64,000 bases of DNA, from contig NW_026946363.1 of the NCBI RefSeq assembly GCF_035222375.1, positions 4,278,001-4,342,000 of the forward strand, written 5' to 3'. The notes under the pieces were generated by a model. That model did not search any database. It was not told where the DNA came from and worked only from the letters and a program-made list of their open reading frames with translations. A program made the position numbers and the translations under genes. Position 1 is the first letter of the stretch. Every line of letters begins with the position of its first letter. Shown here in pieces: positions 12,432-23,941 of this stretch. The stretch comes from Podospora pseudocomata. Its lineage: Eukaryota > Ascomycota > Sordariomycetes > Sordariales > Podosporaceae.

Positions 12432-13589
12432 ATGTTGGAAGTCTTGACGGAGTTGCTGCTTTTTAGTTTTCACATTGCATCGGATCTCAACAATGATACC
12501 TCTCTGAAGTAAAATGGGCGTGCTTTTTTCGCATAGTTGGCAACGGAATTTGCGAGGTTGAGGTGGTAGAGGGTAGATTTAGGACAGGAAACATGTTGGA
12601 ATGAAGAGGAAGAAGTGGTTGTCAGATAATTTGGATTGGAGTTGAAATAGTAGGAACGACTCGAAACATGAGATGGGGAAGTCCTGCAAACACCGGGTCG
12701 TTCGATTCAGGCAGATAACACTCAACATGGGCACGACGCAGGAAAGAGACTTTGGGCTTCATAGCGGGATTCAGAAGAATGGAGCATGGCAGTTGTGTCT
12801 GCTGTTTTGTCCTGGGTTATGATAGATAACACGATCAACTTTAGTAATGACCCTTTTTGTTCCCACCAGCTTGGATTTGACGATGTTTCCTGCGAGGCCT
12901 CACATTGCCCTCGAGTGAGCGATGACGTCGGCAGCTACAGGTGGAGACATGCAAGCAAGCATTCTGGGGCACGCATAGGGCTGGAGAGTTGCTTGAACCA
13001 AGGCAAGCGGTTGCCGCTACCCACAGGGGTCATCCGTGCAACACCACGACACCTCACTTAGACGACCTGCGCCCGCCGACCAATCGTTCCTGCGGGACCT
13101 CCCACCCTTAACTTTGGACCACACCCATTCCTTCCATGTTGCCCCTGATATCACAAGCTCTGGCGAGATTTTGATGGCAAGACCAGTCAGGTTCTGCTTC
13201 CCAATGGCAGGATGGCACCTTGGTCGTGGCAGCCAGCGCGGCGAGCCAAGATGATCTCGCTTGTCGTCTCCTCTCCCTCCTTTTTGCATCTGGCTTGACA
13301 GTCGATCGGCCCACGACACTCCTTGTTTTTTTCTTGGAATTTGCGAACAACCTGAATCTCCTTTACTCAAACCTCTGTCTGTCTCTCTCTCTCTCTCTCT
13401 CTTTCTATCTCTTTCCTCGACCGAAAAGCGTGCTGGCTTCCTGTTGTTTTTCTTAACCTAGTGTACTTCCTATTCGGCCTCCCTTCTGTCTAGAGTTCTT
13501 CTAGACGCATCAGTACATACCGGCTGTCCTTACTACCTATTGCTCCATTATCAAGAAGGCTGTCCTAGGGAGAGAAACACTAAATCAAG
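12432..13589. other. Intergenic region
   Basis: This holds the presumed 3' end of the Hsp70-like gene and the promoter and leader of the thaumatin-like gene. A (TC)n run sits at 13381-13403, typical of fungal CT-rich leaders. No further gene was seen. Confidence 0.6.
13381..13403. repeat. (TC)n microsatellite in a promoter or leader
   Basis: A near-perfect TC dinucleotide run lies about 190 bases before the thaumatin-like start. Pyrimidine-rich tracts are common just upstream of transcription starts in filamentous fungi. Confidence 0.85.
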
Positions 13590-15093
13590 ATGGCTCAAAC
13601 GGTTGCTGGAGGAAAGGCATGCTGTCGGCAGAAACAAGGCGGCGTCACGATGGCAGCTACTAGACCAGTCAAGACGAACGGAGCCACAAGTGTTATTAAC
13701 CCAGCACCACCGCCCCCACACAAGGAAAGGCACCGCGGTCAGCGCCTAAAGAGACTCGTTCTGGCACCCCTGGCTCTCTTGGGCGGGAATGCCTCCGCTG
13801 AGACCGTCACAGTAACAGTCTACGGCGGTCCTGCAAACCTTTCTGGACCAGGTCCAACAGCAATCAATAACACACTCGCCACTGGCAGCGCATCCATCAC
13901 ATCATCATCCGCCCAAGTCACAGAGCTTGACCACAACAACCTAACCCCCATCCCTTTGCTTGTCACCAACAACTGTGCCGAGACTATCTGGCCCGGCATT
14001 GCAACCCAGAACGGCATCGGACCGGGAACAGGCGGGTTTGAACTCGGACCGGGAGCCTCGAGACAAATGTATGTCAGTCCTGACTGGCAGGGGAGAGTGT
14101 GGGGGAGGACGAATTGCTCGTTCAATGCCGATGGTACGGGGCCGAGCAACCTCAATGGCGTCAATGGTGCCGGGGCGGCGTGTCTGACAGGTGATTGTTT
14201 TGCTCAGTTGGACTGTCAGTTTACTGTAAGTTTTCTTTCCTCCCCTTCCTGTGCCTCTTTTCCTCAACAGAATCCAGGGCGCCGTCCCGGTAACCCTAGC
14301 CGAGTTCAACCTCATAGGCGGCATGGAAGGCAAGCAAACCTTTTACGACATTTCCCTCGTCGACGGCTACAACATCCCCCTCGCCATCATATACATACCC
14401 GCCAAGAACACGTCCTGGATCCCCCCCAACCTGACCAACGCGGCCTGCATCGCCTCTTCGGGCTACCTCGCGGAACCAGCTAGTACGGGAACCTTCTTCA
14501 CCAACGCCTCGTTTCCGATCCCTCTAGAGACTGTACAGACCAACCCCACGGTGGCTAGGTGGTGCCCGTGGGACCTGCAAAAGTACCCCCCCTCCAAGCC
14601 GGGCAGCGGGATTTACCCTTACCCAGACGACAAGATTGAGCGTCCGGTTTTTGACCCGTGCCTGAGCGCGTGCTCCAAGACGCAGGCGCCGCAGGACTGC
14701 TGCACGGGGGAGTTCAACGGGCCGGAGGTTTGCCGGCCGAGCTTGTACAGCGAGATGGCGAAGAGTGTCTGCCCGGACGCGTACTCGTACGCGTTCGACG
14801 ACCGGACGAGCACCTTTATCGTTCCGGCGGGGGGAGGGTGGGAGGTGAGGTTTTGTCCTGTGGGGAGGAGCACGAACATACTGGAGGTTTTTGGGAAGGA
14901 GCTGAGGAGCTTGGCGAGTGGGGGTTGGCATCCTGACCAGGGGGTTGTTGAGAGGGTTAGGGAGAAGGTCGGGAATAAGAGTTATATTGAGAGTGTCAAT
15001 CCTGTGAGGGCGGGGGCGGGAAGGCAGGTGAAGGGAGTGGGATGGGGGTTGGTTTTGGGGGGGATGTTGGTTGTGATTGTTGGGGGGGTGGTG

Positions 15094-15099
<6 letters not shown>
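13590..15099 (+). CDS. Thaumatin-like protein, surface-anchored
   Basis: Exons are 13590-14225 and 14278-15099 with a 52-nt intron (GTAAGT donor, CCAG acceptor, phase 0), giving 485 residues. After a hydrophobic signal-like stretch (LVLAPLALLGGNASA) and a Ser/Thr-rich spacer comes a thaumatin/osmotin fold. It starts at VTNNCAETIWPGI, continues through GRVWGRTNC, LTGDC and VTLAEFNL, and then has the Cys-rich second half with DPCLSACSK and CCTGEF. The last 20 or so residues (WGLVLGGMLVVIVGGVVF) are hydrophobic and suit GPI attachment or a membrane anchor. Fungal relatives are secreted, and some act on beta-glucans (GH152). About 50 basic residues precede the signal, so the true start may be the ATG at 13650 or lie in an unseen upstream exon. 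Confidence 0.88.

Positions 15100-15139
<40 letters not shown>
15098..15139. repeat. (GAT)14 microsatellite overlapping a stop codon
   Basis: Fourteen perfect GAT units follow directly on the TGA stop (15097-15099) of the thaumatin-like gene. The stop codon is therefore part of the repeat in one register. Confidence 0.95.
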
Positions 15140-15539
15140 CACGATGGCTGATGACAAGTTTGATACCCTGTTTTTTTCCCTCGATGCTGCTAGAATAGAT
15201 GGTGTAGGCGGGTTTGGATTCAGCTTTGGCTGGTAGAGTGTTGCTGTATGTAAGACCTGTGTATGTTTAGCTTGGTTGATTTGATGGGTTGTGAATAGAT
15301 GATCTTCGACTATAGATACCGGGTATTGATCAATAAACTGGAACAAAGAGTTATCAGACTTGCCCCCGGTAGGAGCATGATTGAATACATTTTTTTTGTA
15401 TTTATCGCCACAGATCTATGCCTCTCAAGAGAAACCATCAACAACAGAAAAAATGCCCCAACGATGCTTCGCTGTTGTAAAATCAACACACATTACCCAT
15501 GCAACACACTGTACTGTACCCTCGACTCCACCCAGCATT
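15140..15539. other. Short convergent intergenic region
   Basis: About 400 bases between the thaumatin-like and ankyrin genes, holding presumed 3' ends only. Nothing else was seen. Confidence 0.6.
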
Positions 15540-16247
15540 TTACTTTCTCTTCTCCTTCCTCCTCCTCTCCCACTCTGCCCTCTCCTCGTCGTCACTCCCA
15601 CTGAATTCCGCGTCATCATCGCTCTCCTCCTCCTCCTCCTCCTGCTGCTGCTGCTGCACCAGCTTACCACCCCCCTTGACATCCCCGACGTCGACAAAGT
15701 CACCCTGATTCAGGCTGGCGTACTCGTGCTTTCTGATCAGCTCTCTGAGTCCTTCATTTCTTGGATCTACCAGCTGCAGCGCTGTCAGCCCGCCCTTGTT
15801 CTTGATCCTCGGGTTCGACCCGGCCTCGAGCATCATCTCGACCAGGGCGTTGCCGAACTCGCGCTGCTCGGGGGGCTCTGAGTTGATCCAGCGGATGGCC
15901 GTGTGCAGGGGGGTGTCACCCTCGAGGCGGTTGACGGGGTCGCACTCGAAGCCGGGCTGGTCGAGGAGGGTGTCGATTATTTCGTAGTGGCCCCGGGAGG
16001 CGGCCTCGTGGTAGAGGTGGTTGCCCATTACGGTTGTCGTGTTGTTTAGGAGGGCGGCGGCGGCGTCTTCGTCGTCTTGGGGGAGGAGGGAGAGGAGGAG
16101 GGTGGGGTTGTTGGAGCGGCAGGAGGCGATGAGGAGTTCGGCTGTTGAGGCGCCCTGGAGGGGGGTTAGTGATCGAAGGGGGGCGGGAGAAGGGGGGGTA
16201 GGGGGAAGTGATACCTCGTGGGATTCTTCTTCTTTGGGGGGTGCCAT
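15540..16247 (-). CDS. Ankyrin-repeat protein, Yar1-like
   Basis: Exons are 16247-16215 (11 codons) and 16154-15540, giving 215 residues. The intron has donor GTATCA, branch CTAAC and acceptor CCAG, and frame 0 is kept. Without splicing the frame also reads through, but the intron segment is a run of Pro/Ser codons. Ankyrin-type helices are visible (GNHLYHEAASRGHYEIIDTLL, GDTPLHTAIRW, NPRIKNKGGLTALQL). The tail is acidic and charged, with QQQQQ, EEEEEE and ERRRKEKR runs. Size, repeat number and acidic tail match yeast Yar1, the chaperone that escorts ribosomal protein Rps3. That role is inferred by resemblance; a generic small ankyrin protein is the alternative. Confidence 0.82.
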   Translation of the reverse strand: MAPPKEEESHEVSLPPTPPSPAPLRSLTPLQGASTAELLIASCRSNNPTLLLSLLPQDDEDAAAALLNNTTTVMGNHLYHEAASRGHYEIIDTLLDQPGFECDPVNRLEGDTPLHTAIRWINSEPPEQREFGNALVEMMLEAGSNPRIKNKGGLTALQLVDPRNEGLRELIRKHEYASLNQGDFVDVGDVKGGGKLVQQQQQEEEEEESDDDAEFSGSDDEERAEWERRRKEKRK

Positions 16248-17182
16248 GGTTCCAAACGGTTTATATGTATGTGAGGGTGTACGGAAGCTCGGGTTGGAAG
16301 CTATGGAACCGATGGTAGGGACGAAGGAGTTGACCAAGACAACACACCGTCAAGACAGGAGGTTGCTCTCTGTTTTCGAGAGTGAAATCGAGTCCAAAAA
16401 TATTTGAGGAAGAAGGCTGAACCAACCAACCGCGCGGCTGTCAAGAAGCTGTGTGCCTTATTAGATTACGGTCAGGAGGTGGCAGTGTGCACCACCTCAC
16501 ACTCCTAATTCCCAGCACCCCGCAAGGTCCCCAGCGACGCCAGCAGTCTCCGATAAGGCCGGTTTGGGCGATAAGGGGTGATCCCTGCAGAACCGAGGGT
16601 TCGGGTTGGCGGGGTTGGAGCGCTTATCGTTATCAGCGGACCTCACGTTGAGGTTTCACTTTGAACATATTTGGATGAGAGAGATATCACTGGTAATAAG
16701 AGAGTGTTTGCCAAGAAGCAATTCCAGACCCATTTGCTGTGCAGCCTTTGATTTGCCTTGGGAAAGTGACATGGGGCTTAGAAGACAAAGCCCTCGAAGT
16801 AGCGTCTGGTAAGGGTGCTCTTAGCATGCCATGCCGCAGAAGCTCAAGTTTTGCTCAATAGTCAAGATCATGTTTTTTGGGGGGAGCATGAGATGAGCAT
16901 CTAAACTGTAGCTCCTACAATCAAACTATATACTATGTCGGCGTTGCATGGTTGGGTCCGTCAACTTGATGTTACCAGCGGGGTGGTGGCTCACCCCAGA
17001 CAATTTTTTTTGTGACAAGCTCCTGGGCTGCCGACGACTCACAACTCAAACTCAACCACAACCATCTCAAAAACTTAAAACCATAAAACAATTTCTTCAG
17101 CAACACATCACATTCAGTATCTCACTCTTTCACAAACAAGAGTCCGCGAATTAAAAAAAAAAACACCCAAAAAACCGTCAAA
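16248..17182. other. Divergent promoter region
   Basis: About 930 bases between the divergently transcribed Yar1-like and Rpc11 genes. An A-rich leader (17150-17182) precedes the Rpc11 start. No gene or RNA was seen. Confidence 0.6.
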
Positions 17183-17634
17183 ATGCCAATCCTCTGTAAG
17201 TTTGGATACTTTTATCCTGTATATACGAACGACATCATAAGCTAACCAGCCACCAAAAGTCTGCCCCTACTGCGCGAACATGCTCATCCTCTCCCGGATG
17301 GACACAGGTGGCAACCGCGTAGAATGCCGCACCTGCCCCTACCAGCACGCCATCGAGAAGCCCTACTACTCCCGCAAGGTCTTCCCCAAGGTCGAAAAGG
17401 AAGATCTCTTCGGCGGCCCTGATGCCTGGGCCAACGCGCAAAAGCAAAAAGTGCAGTGCTCGTCCGCTGAGTGCTCGGGCGGGGAGGCAGCTTTCTTCCA
17501 GGTGCAAATTCGCTCTGCTGATGAGCCCATGACGACATTCTACAGGGTAGGTTTTCGCCTGAAGTGAAAGATGAGAATCATGGCTGACAGTGCGGTAGTG
17601 CTTGACCTGCGGGAAGAACTGGAGAGAAAACTGA
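17183..17634 (+). CDS. rpc11: DNA-directed RNA polymerase III subunit Rpc11 (RPC10)
   Basis: Exons are 17183-17195, 17260-17546 and 17599-17634. The first exon has only 13 nt, and all phases fit, giving 111 residues, the family's usual size. It is a TFIIS/Rpb9-like subunit needed for Pol III transcript cleavage, termination and reinitiation in the nucleus. The N-terminal zinc ribbon has Cys 6, 9, 27 and 30. The C-terminal ribbon has Cys 71, 76, 101 and 104. Between them, QIRSADEPMTTFY (87-99) carries the acidic hairpin Asp-Glu pair that supports RNA cleavage, and the protein ends CGKNWREN. The last 11 codons lie in a separate exon, without which the second ribbon would lose Cys 101 and Cys 104. 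Identification is close to certain. Confidence 0.96.
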
Positions 17635-18012
17635 TTTCTTAGGGTGGATGGGGATGTGAGAGAGCAAAAGGTTCACTGGAGAAGGAAGCATTGCATGGAG
17701 TTCTGGTTATGGGGGTATCTTGATTATTCATTATCTGGTGGTTGGCGTTTATGTTGGATATATCAACGGGAGATGTGCCTGCCTCTCATCAAGGAGACCG
17801 CGTCTGGAAAATATACATCCTTGCCCACGTGTCTATCAATGTCGCACCACCCTGCTGCCGGGTTGTCCTTCTTCTCAGCGTGCGCCGTCATCTCAGGCGG
17901 CATTCCTCAGCGCGCACGTGTACATACAACTCCGCCGCTATATGTGCTCTCATGGGCACAGCGCGACGATGGTTGTGCCGTCTCTTTCGTTTTCCTGCTT
18001 CCGCGGTCTCCC
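17635..18012. other. Convergent intergenic region
   Basis: Presumed 3' ends of the Rpc11 and Med31 genes. No other feature seen. Confidence 0.6.
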
Positions 18013-18467
18013 TCAGCTCAACGACTCGCGATGCCACTCCACCGCAGCCTTCATTCCCTCGGTAACCAGCGCATGCGTCAAGTTCGGCGACAGGATATCC
18101 TTTCTGAAGCGCTCGACTTGAAGAAGCTCTAGCATCTTCAGACACGAAGTAGGATATGTGATATACTGGAGATATGGCGGGCGCGTCCAGTATTGCAAGT
18201 AATCGAGGTACGCAACAAAGGCGGGATTTTGGAGGAATTTCCGGGAGGCCAGGTAGTTAACATATTCTGGGTTCCCTAGGGCTTGGACAAACTGTCGAGT
18301 GTCAGCCAAACGCGAAGCAAGCCTGGTGAATGGGGAATGTGTTTGCTGACCTCCAATTCTAGCTCGAAACGTGTGTGGCCGCCGTACTTTGGCTCCTGCG
18401 AGGTCGCGTCGGGCACTGGAGGGGGATCTTGGGCTGAGCTGCCTATTGACATTGGTTCGGATGCCAT
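18013..18467 (-). CDS. med31: Mediator complex subunit 31 (Soh1)
   Basis: Exons are 18467-18351 and 18291-18013 with a 59-nt intron in phase 0, giving 131 residues. It is part of the middle module of Mediator, which links transcription factors to RNA polymerase II. The conserved core spans the splice junction: RFELELE then [15 protein letters not shown], followed by [20 protein letters not shown] and CLKMLELLQ. This is the hallmark of Med31. The N-terminal 30 residues are Pro/Ser-rich and variable, as in other fungi. Identification is close to certain. Confidence 0.96.
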
Positions 18468-18911
18468 GTTGTTGATGTTCAGGTGAGGCTGTCCAGGTCG
18501 CAGATCAGGTAAAGCGACGGTGCCTGGTTATCAAGGTGCTTGTGTGACGCAGTTGTTCGGGTCGAAAGCGCGGAAGTTGCCAGCGAAGAGCCGCTGAATG
18601 CAGGGAGCTTCACTGCGCTAAATTGGGCTTTTTCCAGGGATATGGCACCCCACTTGCAGGGCTACAGCTGCCTGCTCGGCCGTTTACTACAGCGGCAGCA
18701 AGGTACGTACCGACCACCTCCCCTCGCCGGATGAAGGGTTCCAAGAGAACAACAACGCATTTGTGATAGCTCATACCACCAGAACTTGTATCACTCTACA
18801 CTTACAACCATATTTTCAACAGTTTTCGCGGGGAAATTGTCGAGCGCAGAGTTATCGGGTCACTTTCGGACCCCGCATCACTTGGCCCTTGAGGCCTGCC
18901 CATCTCTCAAG
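18468..18911. other. Divergent promoter region
   Basis: About 440 bases between the Med31 and signal peptide peptidase genes, presumably holding both promoters. No gene seen. Confidence 0.6.
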
Positions 18912-20618
18912 ATGTCTTTAGAGAACACCACTTCCGAATTGACAGATGGCCTCAGCAACACAACCACCACCCAGGCCCCAGAACCAACCGCCTTTGCTTT
19001 AATACTGCTACTGAGACCAGAATATCTCTCTGTTGTGATCAGCGCGCTATGCATCATTTGGCTAGGCGCTCATGGCTCACTTCGACGACCGCCCTCAGCG
19101 GCACCCATCAAGACGAAGAAAGGCCAGAAGCAGCCTAAAGAAGACAAATTCGCCGAAGGGCTCGCTGCTTCAGACGCCATCATGTTTCCCATCTTGGCCG
19201 GTATCCTTCTGATCAGCTTGTACTACCTCATCGAGTGGCTTCAGGACCCTGACATCTTGAACAAGTTCATGAGGGCTTACCTGTCCATCATGGCCGTTGC
19301 GAGTTTGGGCCGGCTGGCCGGAGATTCGCTGGATGTTCTGACGAGTTTGGTATTCCCGTCTACCTGGGTTGATGGCAAGGGGACAGTGTATCACATCGAC
19401 TCGTACAAGCACCATCAGTATGTTGTCGACAAGGCCACTGGTCAGAACAAGGTTGTCCGAGACCGGACGTCTCCCCTTCCTGGCTTCCTGTCTATTCTGG
19501 CGCAATCAAAAAAAGCTGGGGATGTCCTCTGGCTGGTACGGCATCTTTTCACTGAGGAATGGACTGTCAAGTTTGCGATGCATGGCTTGGTCTTTGTCAA
19601 GTTCAACATCAAGCTCAACGACTTGCTTGGGTTCATGGTTTCGATACCCTTTGCTGCGGCGTACCACTATCTTGGCTGGAACATTTTGTCCAACATTATG
19701 AGTGCGGGGATGTGCTACGCTACGTTTATGCTTTTGTCGCCAACCTCGTTCGGGATCGGGACTATGGTTTTGTGGGGGCTTTTTGTTTATGATATTGTCA
19801 TGGTGTTCTATACGTAAGTCATTTTTCTTCTTCCGAGATCTTGGCTGTCACAAGCTAACACCATCCGAAGTCCCTACATGATCACAGTCGCAACAAAGCT
19901 CGACGCCCCAATCAAGCTGGTCTTCGAGAACAACAAGAGCGTCAGCATGCTCGGTCTCGGCGACATCGTCGTCCCCGGCATGCTTATGGGACTTGCACTT
20001 CGCTTTGACCTCTACCAATTCTACCAGAAGCAGATCAAGCTCGAACCTGTCGAGCTGGTTTCGGAGACCCTGGCGGAGGATGGAACAAAATCGGTTACTA
20101 CTACTGAGACTTGCGAACGTCGGGTCAAGGCTCCGTTTGTTGATCCCAGGGGACAGTGGGGCAACAGACTTTGGTGCACCCAATTTGGTGGTTTGTTTCC
20201 TGTCAAGGAGGCTACCTCGGTCCGGGCTGCCACCGCCTTTCCGAAACCCTACTTTTATGCCTCTATGGTTGGGTACACCGCGGGTATGCTGGTCACGTTG
20301 ACAATGTTGTTGGTTTTTAGACATGGTCAGCCGGCGCTGCTCTATCTGGTGCCTGGCGTTACCGGAGCGTTGTGGCTGACTGCTTTGGCGAGAGGTGAGT
20401 TGAAGGATGTGTGGGGGTATACTGAGGATGGGAGCCTTGACACGGAGGATGTGGTTGTCGATGTTGCGGGAGAATCGAAGGTTATGGAGAAGAAGGACGG
20501 GGAGGTCAAGAAGAAGGCTGGGGAGGTCGACAAGAAGGATGACTCAGAGAGCTATGATGTCTTTCACTTCTCTATCTCCGCGCCGCGGATAGCGTCAAAG
20601 GTCATAAAAGCAACCTAG
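18912..20618 (+). CDS. Signal peptide peptidase (A22B intramembrane aspartyl protease)
   Basis: Exons are 18912-19813 and 19871-20618, giving 549 residues, with phase 2 joining across the intron. The enzyme cuts leftover signal peptides and tail anchors inside the ER membrane. Both catalytic aspartates are present, in FVYDIVMVFY (Asp 294) and LGLGDIVVPG (Asp 332). The QPALLYLVP motif is at 454-462. The intron falls directly after the first catalytic segment. Many hydrophobic segments fit the usual nine-pass fold. An insert of about 60 polar residues separates the GLGD helix from the next segment, and the C-terminus is a charged Lys/Asp-rich tail. The start follows a run with no earlier good ATG in fungal context; an in-frame codon at 18786 is a less likely start. 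Confidence 0.95.
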
Positions 20619-20798
20619 GGGGTTTACGAAGGACCCGAGCGGGGACCGTCTCGGAATTGGAACTATTGGGGCATTGCTATTACAGATTAGGGCGGGTTAT
20701 GCATAGCGAGTGTTTCGTAAGATGGCAGTTTTAGTCCCTAGAAGCGATGCATCGAGTGTGTTCACCAAGTCATGATTCATTCCTTCATTCACGCGACA

Positions 20799-21849
20799 CT
20801 ACCTATTCGCCTCTGCAAAATCAAGCAGTTCGTCCAATTCCAGGAACTCATACGGGCCCAGCTCCCACCCCAGGGCATCCTCTTTGCGATCAGGCGTCCT
20901 CACGGCAGTGGCAATCATGTAATCCGGCCCAATAGACCTCAAACACATTTTCACATCCTCAACCTTTTCCCCCCAGAACCTGATATCAAACTTCCTGATC
21001 ACTTGCGCGGTATCTATGTCGACATCATCATCATCATCCTCCCTAGCGGGGACCTCCCACGCCTCTGTTGGTCTTGGAGGGCGGAAAGTGACAAACTCCA
21101 GCTCCCGCAGCCACTCGGCCAGGAGAGCCTCGCCCGTGAGCTTGATGTAAGCCTCCCTCAACGCCCAGAGCGCATAAAACGCGCGGAGCTTCCCGTCGAT
21201 GAGGTCCTCTGGCTTAGAACCGGATACCAAACCTGGCACGGCGGAGAGGACACGGTACTTGAGGTAGGTGACCTCGCCCGGGCCGAAGACGTCGGCGTGC
21301 ATGTCCACGAAGCCGGGCCAGCCGGCGGGGTCGGTGAGGATCAGCTTGTGGTCGCGGTCGCGGCGTTCAGAGGTGCAGACTACGTCTACGCCTGTGTCTG
21401 CTTGTCCCGAGTGATAGTTGGCCACGGCGACGAGTGCGACGAGGCCGGCTTGGTGGGTCACGTTGAAGGAGACGGGCTCTTGGCCGGTGGAGGGGTCGAG
21501 GTAGACGGGTTTTGTTTTGGAGTTGCGGGTTATGGTTGTGGCGGACCAGGGGGTGGGGGTGAGCTTGGTGATGGCGTAGTGCTTGAGGAGGTGGGAGGCG
21601 AGGGACATTTTGGCGTCGCGGACGTGGAAGTAGCGGAGGACCGAGGCGCGTTCTGACTCTGGGAGGAGGGATAATGCTCGGGAGGCCTGGGAGGGGGGGT
21701 TAGTAAGATGGGATGAAACAGTTGGGGTGAGTGAATGGACTTACATGAGTCTCGAGTTGTTTGGTTTGGGTGGCTTCGGGGTACCAGGGGCGGGTGTCTA
21801 GGATCCACTGGACGAGGACGGGTTCTTTTTTGTTTGATGGCGATGCCAT
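20799..21849 (-). CDS. 4'-phosphopantetheinyl transferase, Sfp/NpgA type
   Basis: Exons are 21849-21745 and 21686-20799 (35 plus 295 codons, phase 0), giving 330 residues. It moves the phosphopantetheine arm of CoA onto carrier proteins of polyketide and peptide synthetases and, in fungi, of the lysine pathway (aminoadipate reductase). Conserved blocks are visible: FNVTHQAGLVALV at 109-121 (family FNxSH type), TGVDVV with the Mg-binding Asp at 136, and WALREAYIKLTGEAL at 209-223 (the W-x-x-KESYxK helix). The N-terminal exon has VLVQWILDTRPWYP, typical of the fungal branch. An acidic run (EDDDDDVDID) interrupts the C-terminal part. It is convergent with signal peptide peptidase, 180 bases apart. 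Identification is strong; one such enzyme usually serves a whole fungal cell. Confidence 0.93.
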
Positions 21850-23941
21850 GATTGAAAGGTGGGGGGTAGGATAAATCGAATGATTCTATTGTGAGTTTGG
21901 CGGTGGAATGTTTCGGGATGTTGCTCATCAGATCATGTAAAATGCACCGAGCGTTGTGAGTTCTGGGGGAGGAGCGGATGAGTGAAACCTCCGAGTGTGG
22001 AAAATGGGCTGAGGATTTGACTCGCTGCGACACACAACGTCTCTTGCGATGGCGATTTATTTAAACCACAACCACCACCCTCATTTTTCACGATCTCTCC
22101 CCTTTTCCCTTCACCCTCCTCCCAGTTATGAGGGGGGAGGGACGCCTTATTCATCCGCTCAGTCACACCCCGTCAATCATCGTCATTGTCTCCCTTCCTG
22201 TTTTCCCACCATCATCAAATGACGACCAGTCTCATTCGGACATTTCATATGCAAAACCCGCCATGACGACCTTGCACACATCATCATCAGATTTTCCAGG
22301 CAGGCCCAGCATTTTTGCATTCATGATTTTTCCAATTCGACGACAAAATAGCGATTATCGGACGACTTCGAGCAAGACAACGTTCTCAGTTCCGCTGAGG
22401 GGTTCCCACGACGAATGCGTTCCGGTCGTCACCTACCCGGAACCTCGACCAAAGCTCCGGACTCCGGTCCGGGCCGAACTAGTCGACACAACCATTTTTC
22501 ATCAATTGACCACACACATTCACCACACCCCAAAGTGTCGATAGCATAGAACATGGTACCTATACGGTATTCGACCGTATCGCGCTCCGCTTGCCACCAA
22601 GGACAACAATCTTTTTTCGGTTCATCGCCTCACTCGCCAAATCGACTTATCCTTGTCAACACCCACCACCCGCTCATCACCCATCCCGTCATCATATGAT
22701 GAGATGAGATGAACGAGTCCCAAGCGTCGAGCCACCGTTCCGCGTTTCTTGCTGCCCATTCCCCGCGGGATGCCCGGCAAGAATTTCTTTCTCTCAAGGC
22801 TGGTGTTCCCCATTTTCCATGTTCCGATTCTCACACGAGTCGTTGAGCAAGCAAGTGAGTTGAGCCCCCTTTGTGAGAGAGCCGCGTTGAGCGTTTTACC
22901 ACCCCTAGCTCCGTTGTTTTTTTTTCCCTCTTCTTCTTTCAAAAGAGAGAAAAGAACAACGTTGTAGCAAGGAAGCCATGCTCCGCGTTGCAGACTCCCG
23001 CCGGAAGAGCTTGCAGATAGCGTCTTTTGACCAAGGCGTGGTCTCGCTCCATGAGGCGGTTGCAGTTAGCCGTGTTGTAGCGTTGGATCAACAAGTGTTT
23101 CACTCCGTCCTTGGGAAAAAGCTTTTCGCTGGAAGGGCCACATCCTTTCTTGCATACTTTTGTTGTGTGCAGGGAGGGACAGGTAACCCCCCCACCTCAT
23201 AGCGAGGCGTTTGATTCACACTTTTCACCGGAAGAGCCAAGCCTTGAGTCGAAAGATTCGGCATGTGCCTGAGGTGTATTGTGAATCCGCTGACGCTGGG
23301 GGGTAAACATGGGGGGTTGTCTGGTTGTCTGTTCAAACATGGGGAGACTTGAACCAGACGTCAATCTGTGACAACCTGAAGCTTGAGAGGCTCCCAGGTT
23401 CAAAAGACTTTCTGTTTTTTTGTGGGACACAAGAAGAGAAAGAAAGATGATGTGACGTTGTAGTTGGAGACACGACTTTCAGCCCTCCATAAACGCCGAG
23501 AGTTGGGCAAATTCTCGAGTTCTGAGTCTTGATCTGCTGGCTCTTTTCCATGTGTGGGAGAGTAGAGGGAGGTTGGGATGCAAAGGACACAATTACAGAC
23601 AGTGATAGTAGATCTGTCGTTCATGTATATAAAAAAAATGAGTCTAACGCCTAAAAAAAGGAAAAAAAAAAAGACAAAAAAAAGGCGGGAGCCGACGCAA
23701 GACAGGTTTCACACTGGCCTTGCCCACTGTGAAAAGCCAAAATTGAGCATGAAAACCCCCCAAAAAATATTATTACGTATTAATTATCCATGATTCTTGC
23801 CATGTCCAAAACGAGCCTGTGGGACAAGACTCTTCATTGTCATCCACTCCGTTCTTTCTCGTCCAGATCAAATCTTGATTACCCCCTGCGGAACTTCGCC
23901 CTTCTAACAGACTTCAAGCTAATTGCACCAGTTGAAGTAGA
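21850..23941. other. Intergenic region with no supported gene
   Basis: About 2.1 kb upstream of the PPTase and downstream of the next minus-strand gene. It includes an A-rich, purine-biased stretch at 23630-23690. The short open frames show no motif or splice structure. Confidence 0.55.

Noticed and set aside
23630-23700. A-rich stretch as a LINE tail
   Set aside because: No LINE coding sequence lies on either side, so it is left as simple A-rich sequence.
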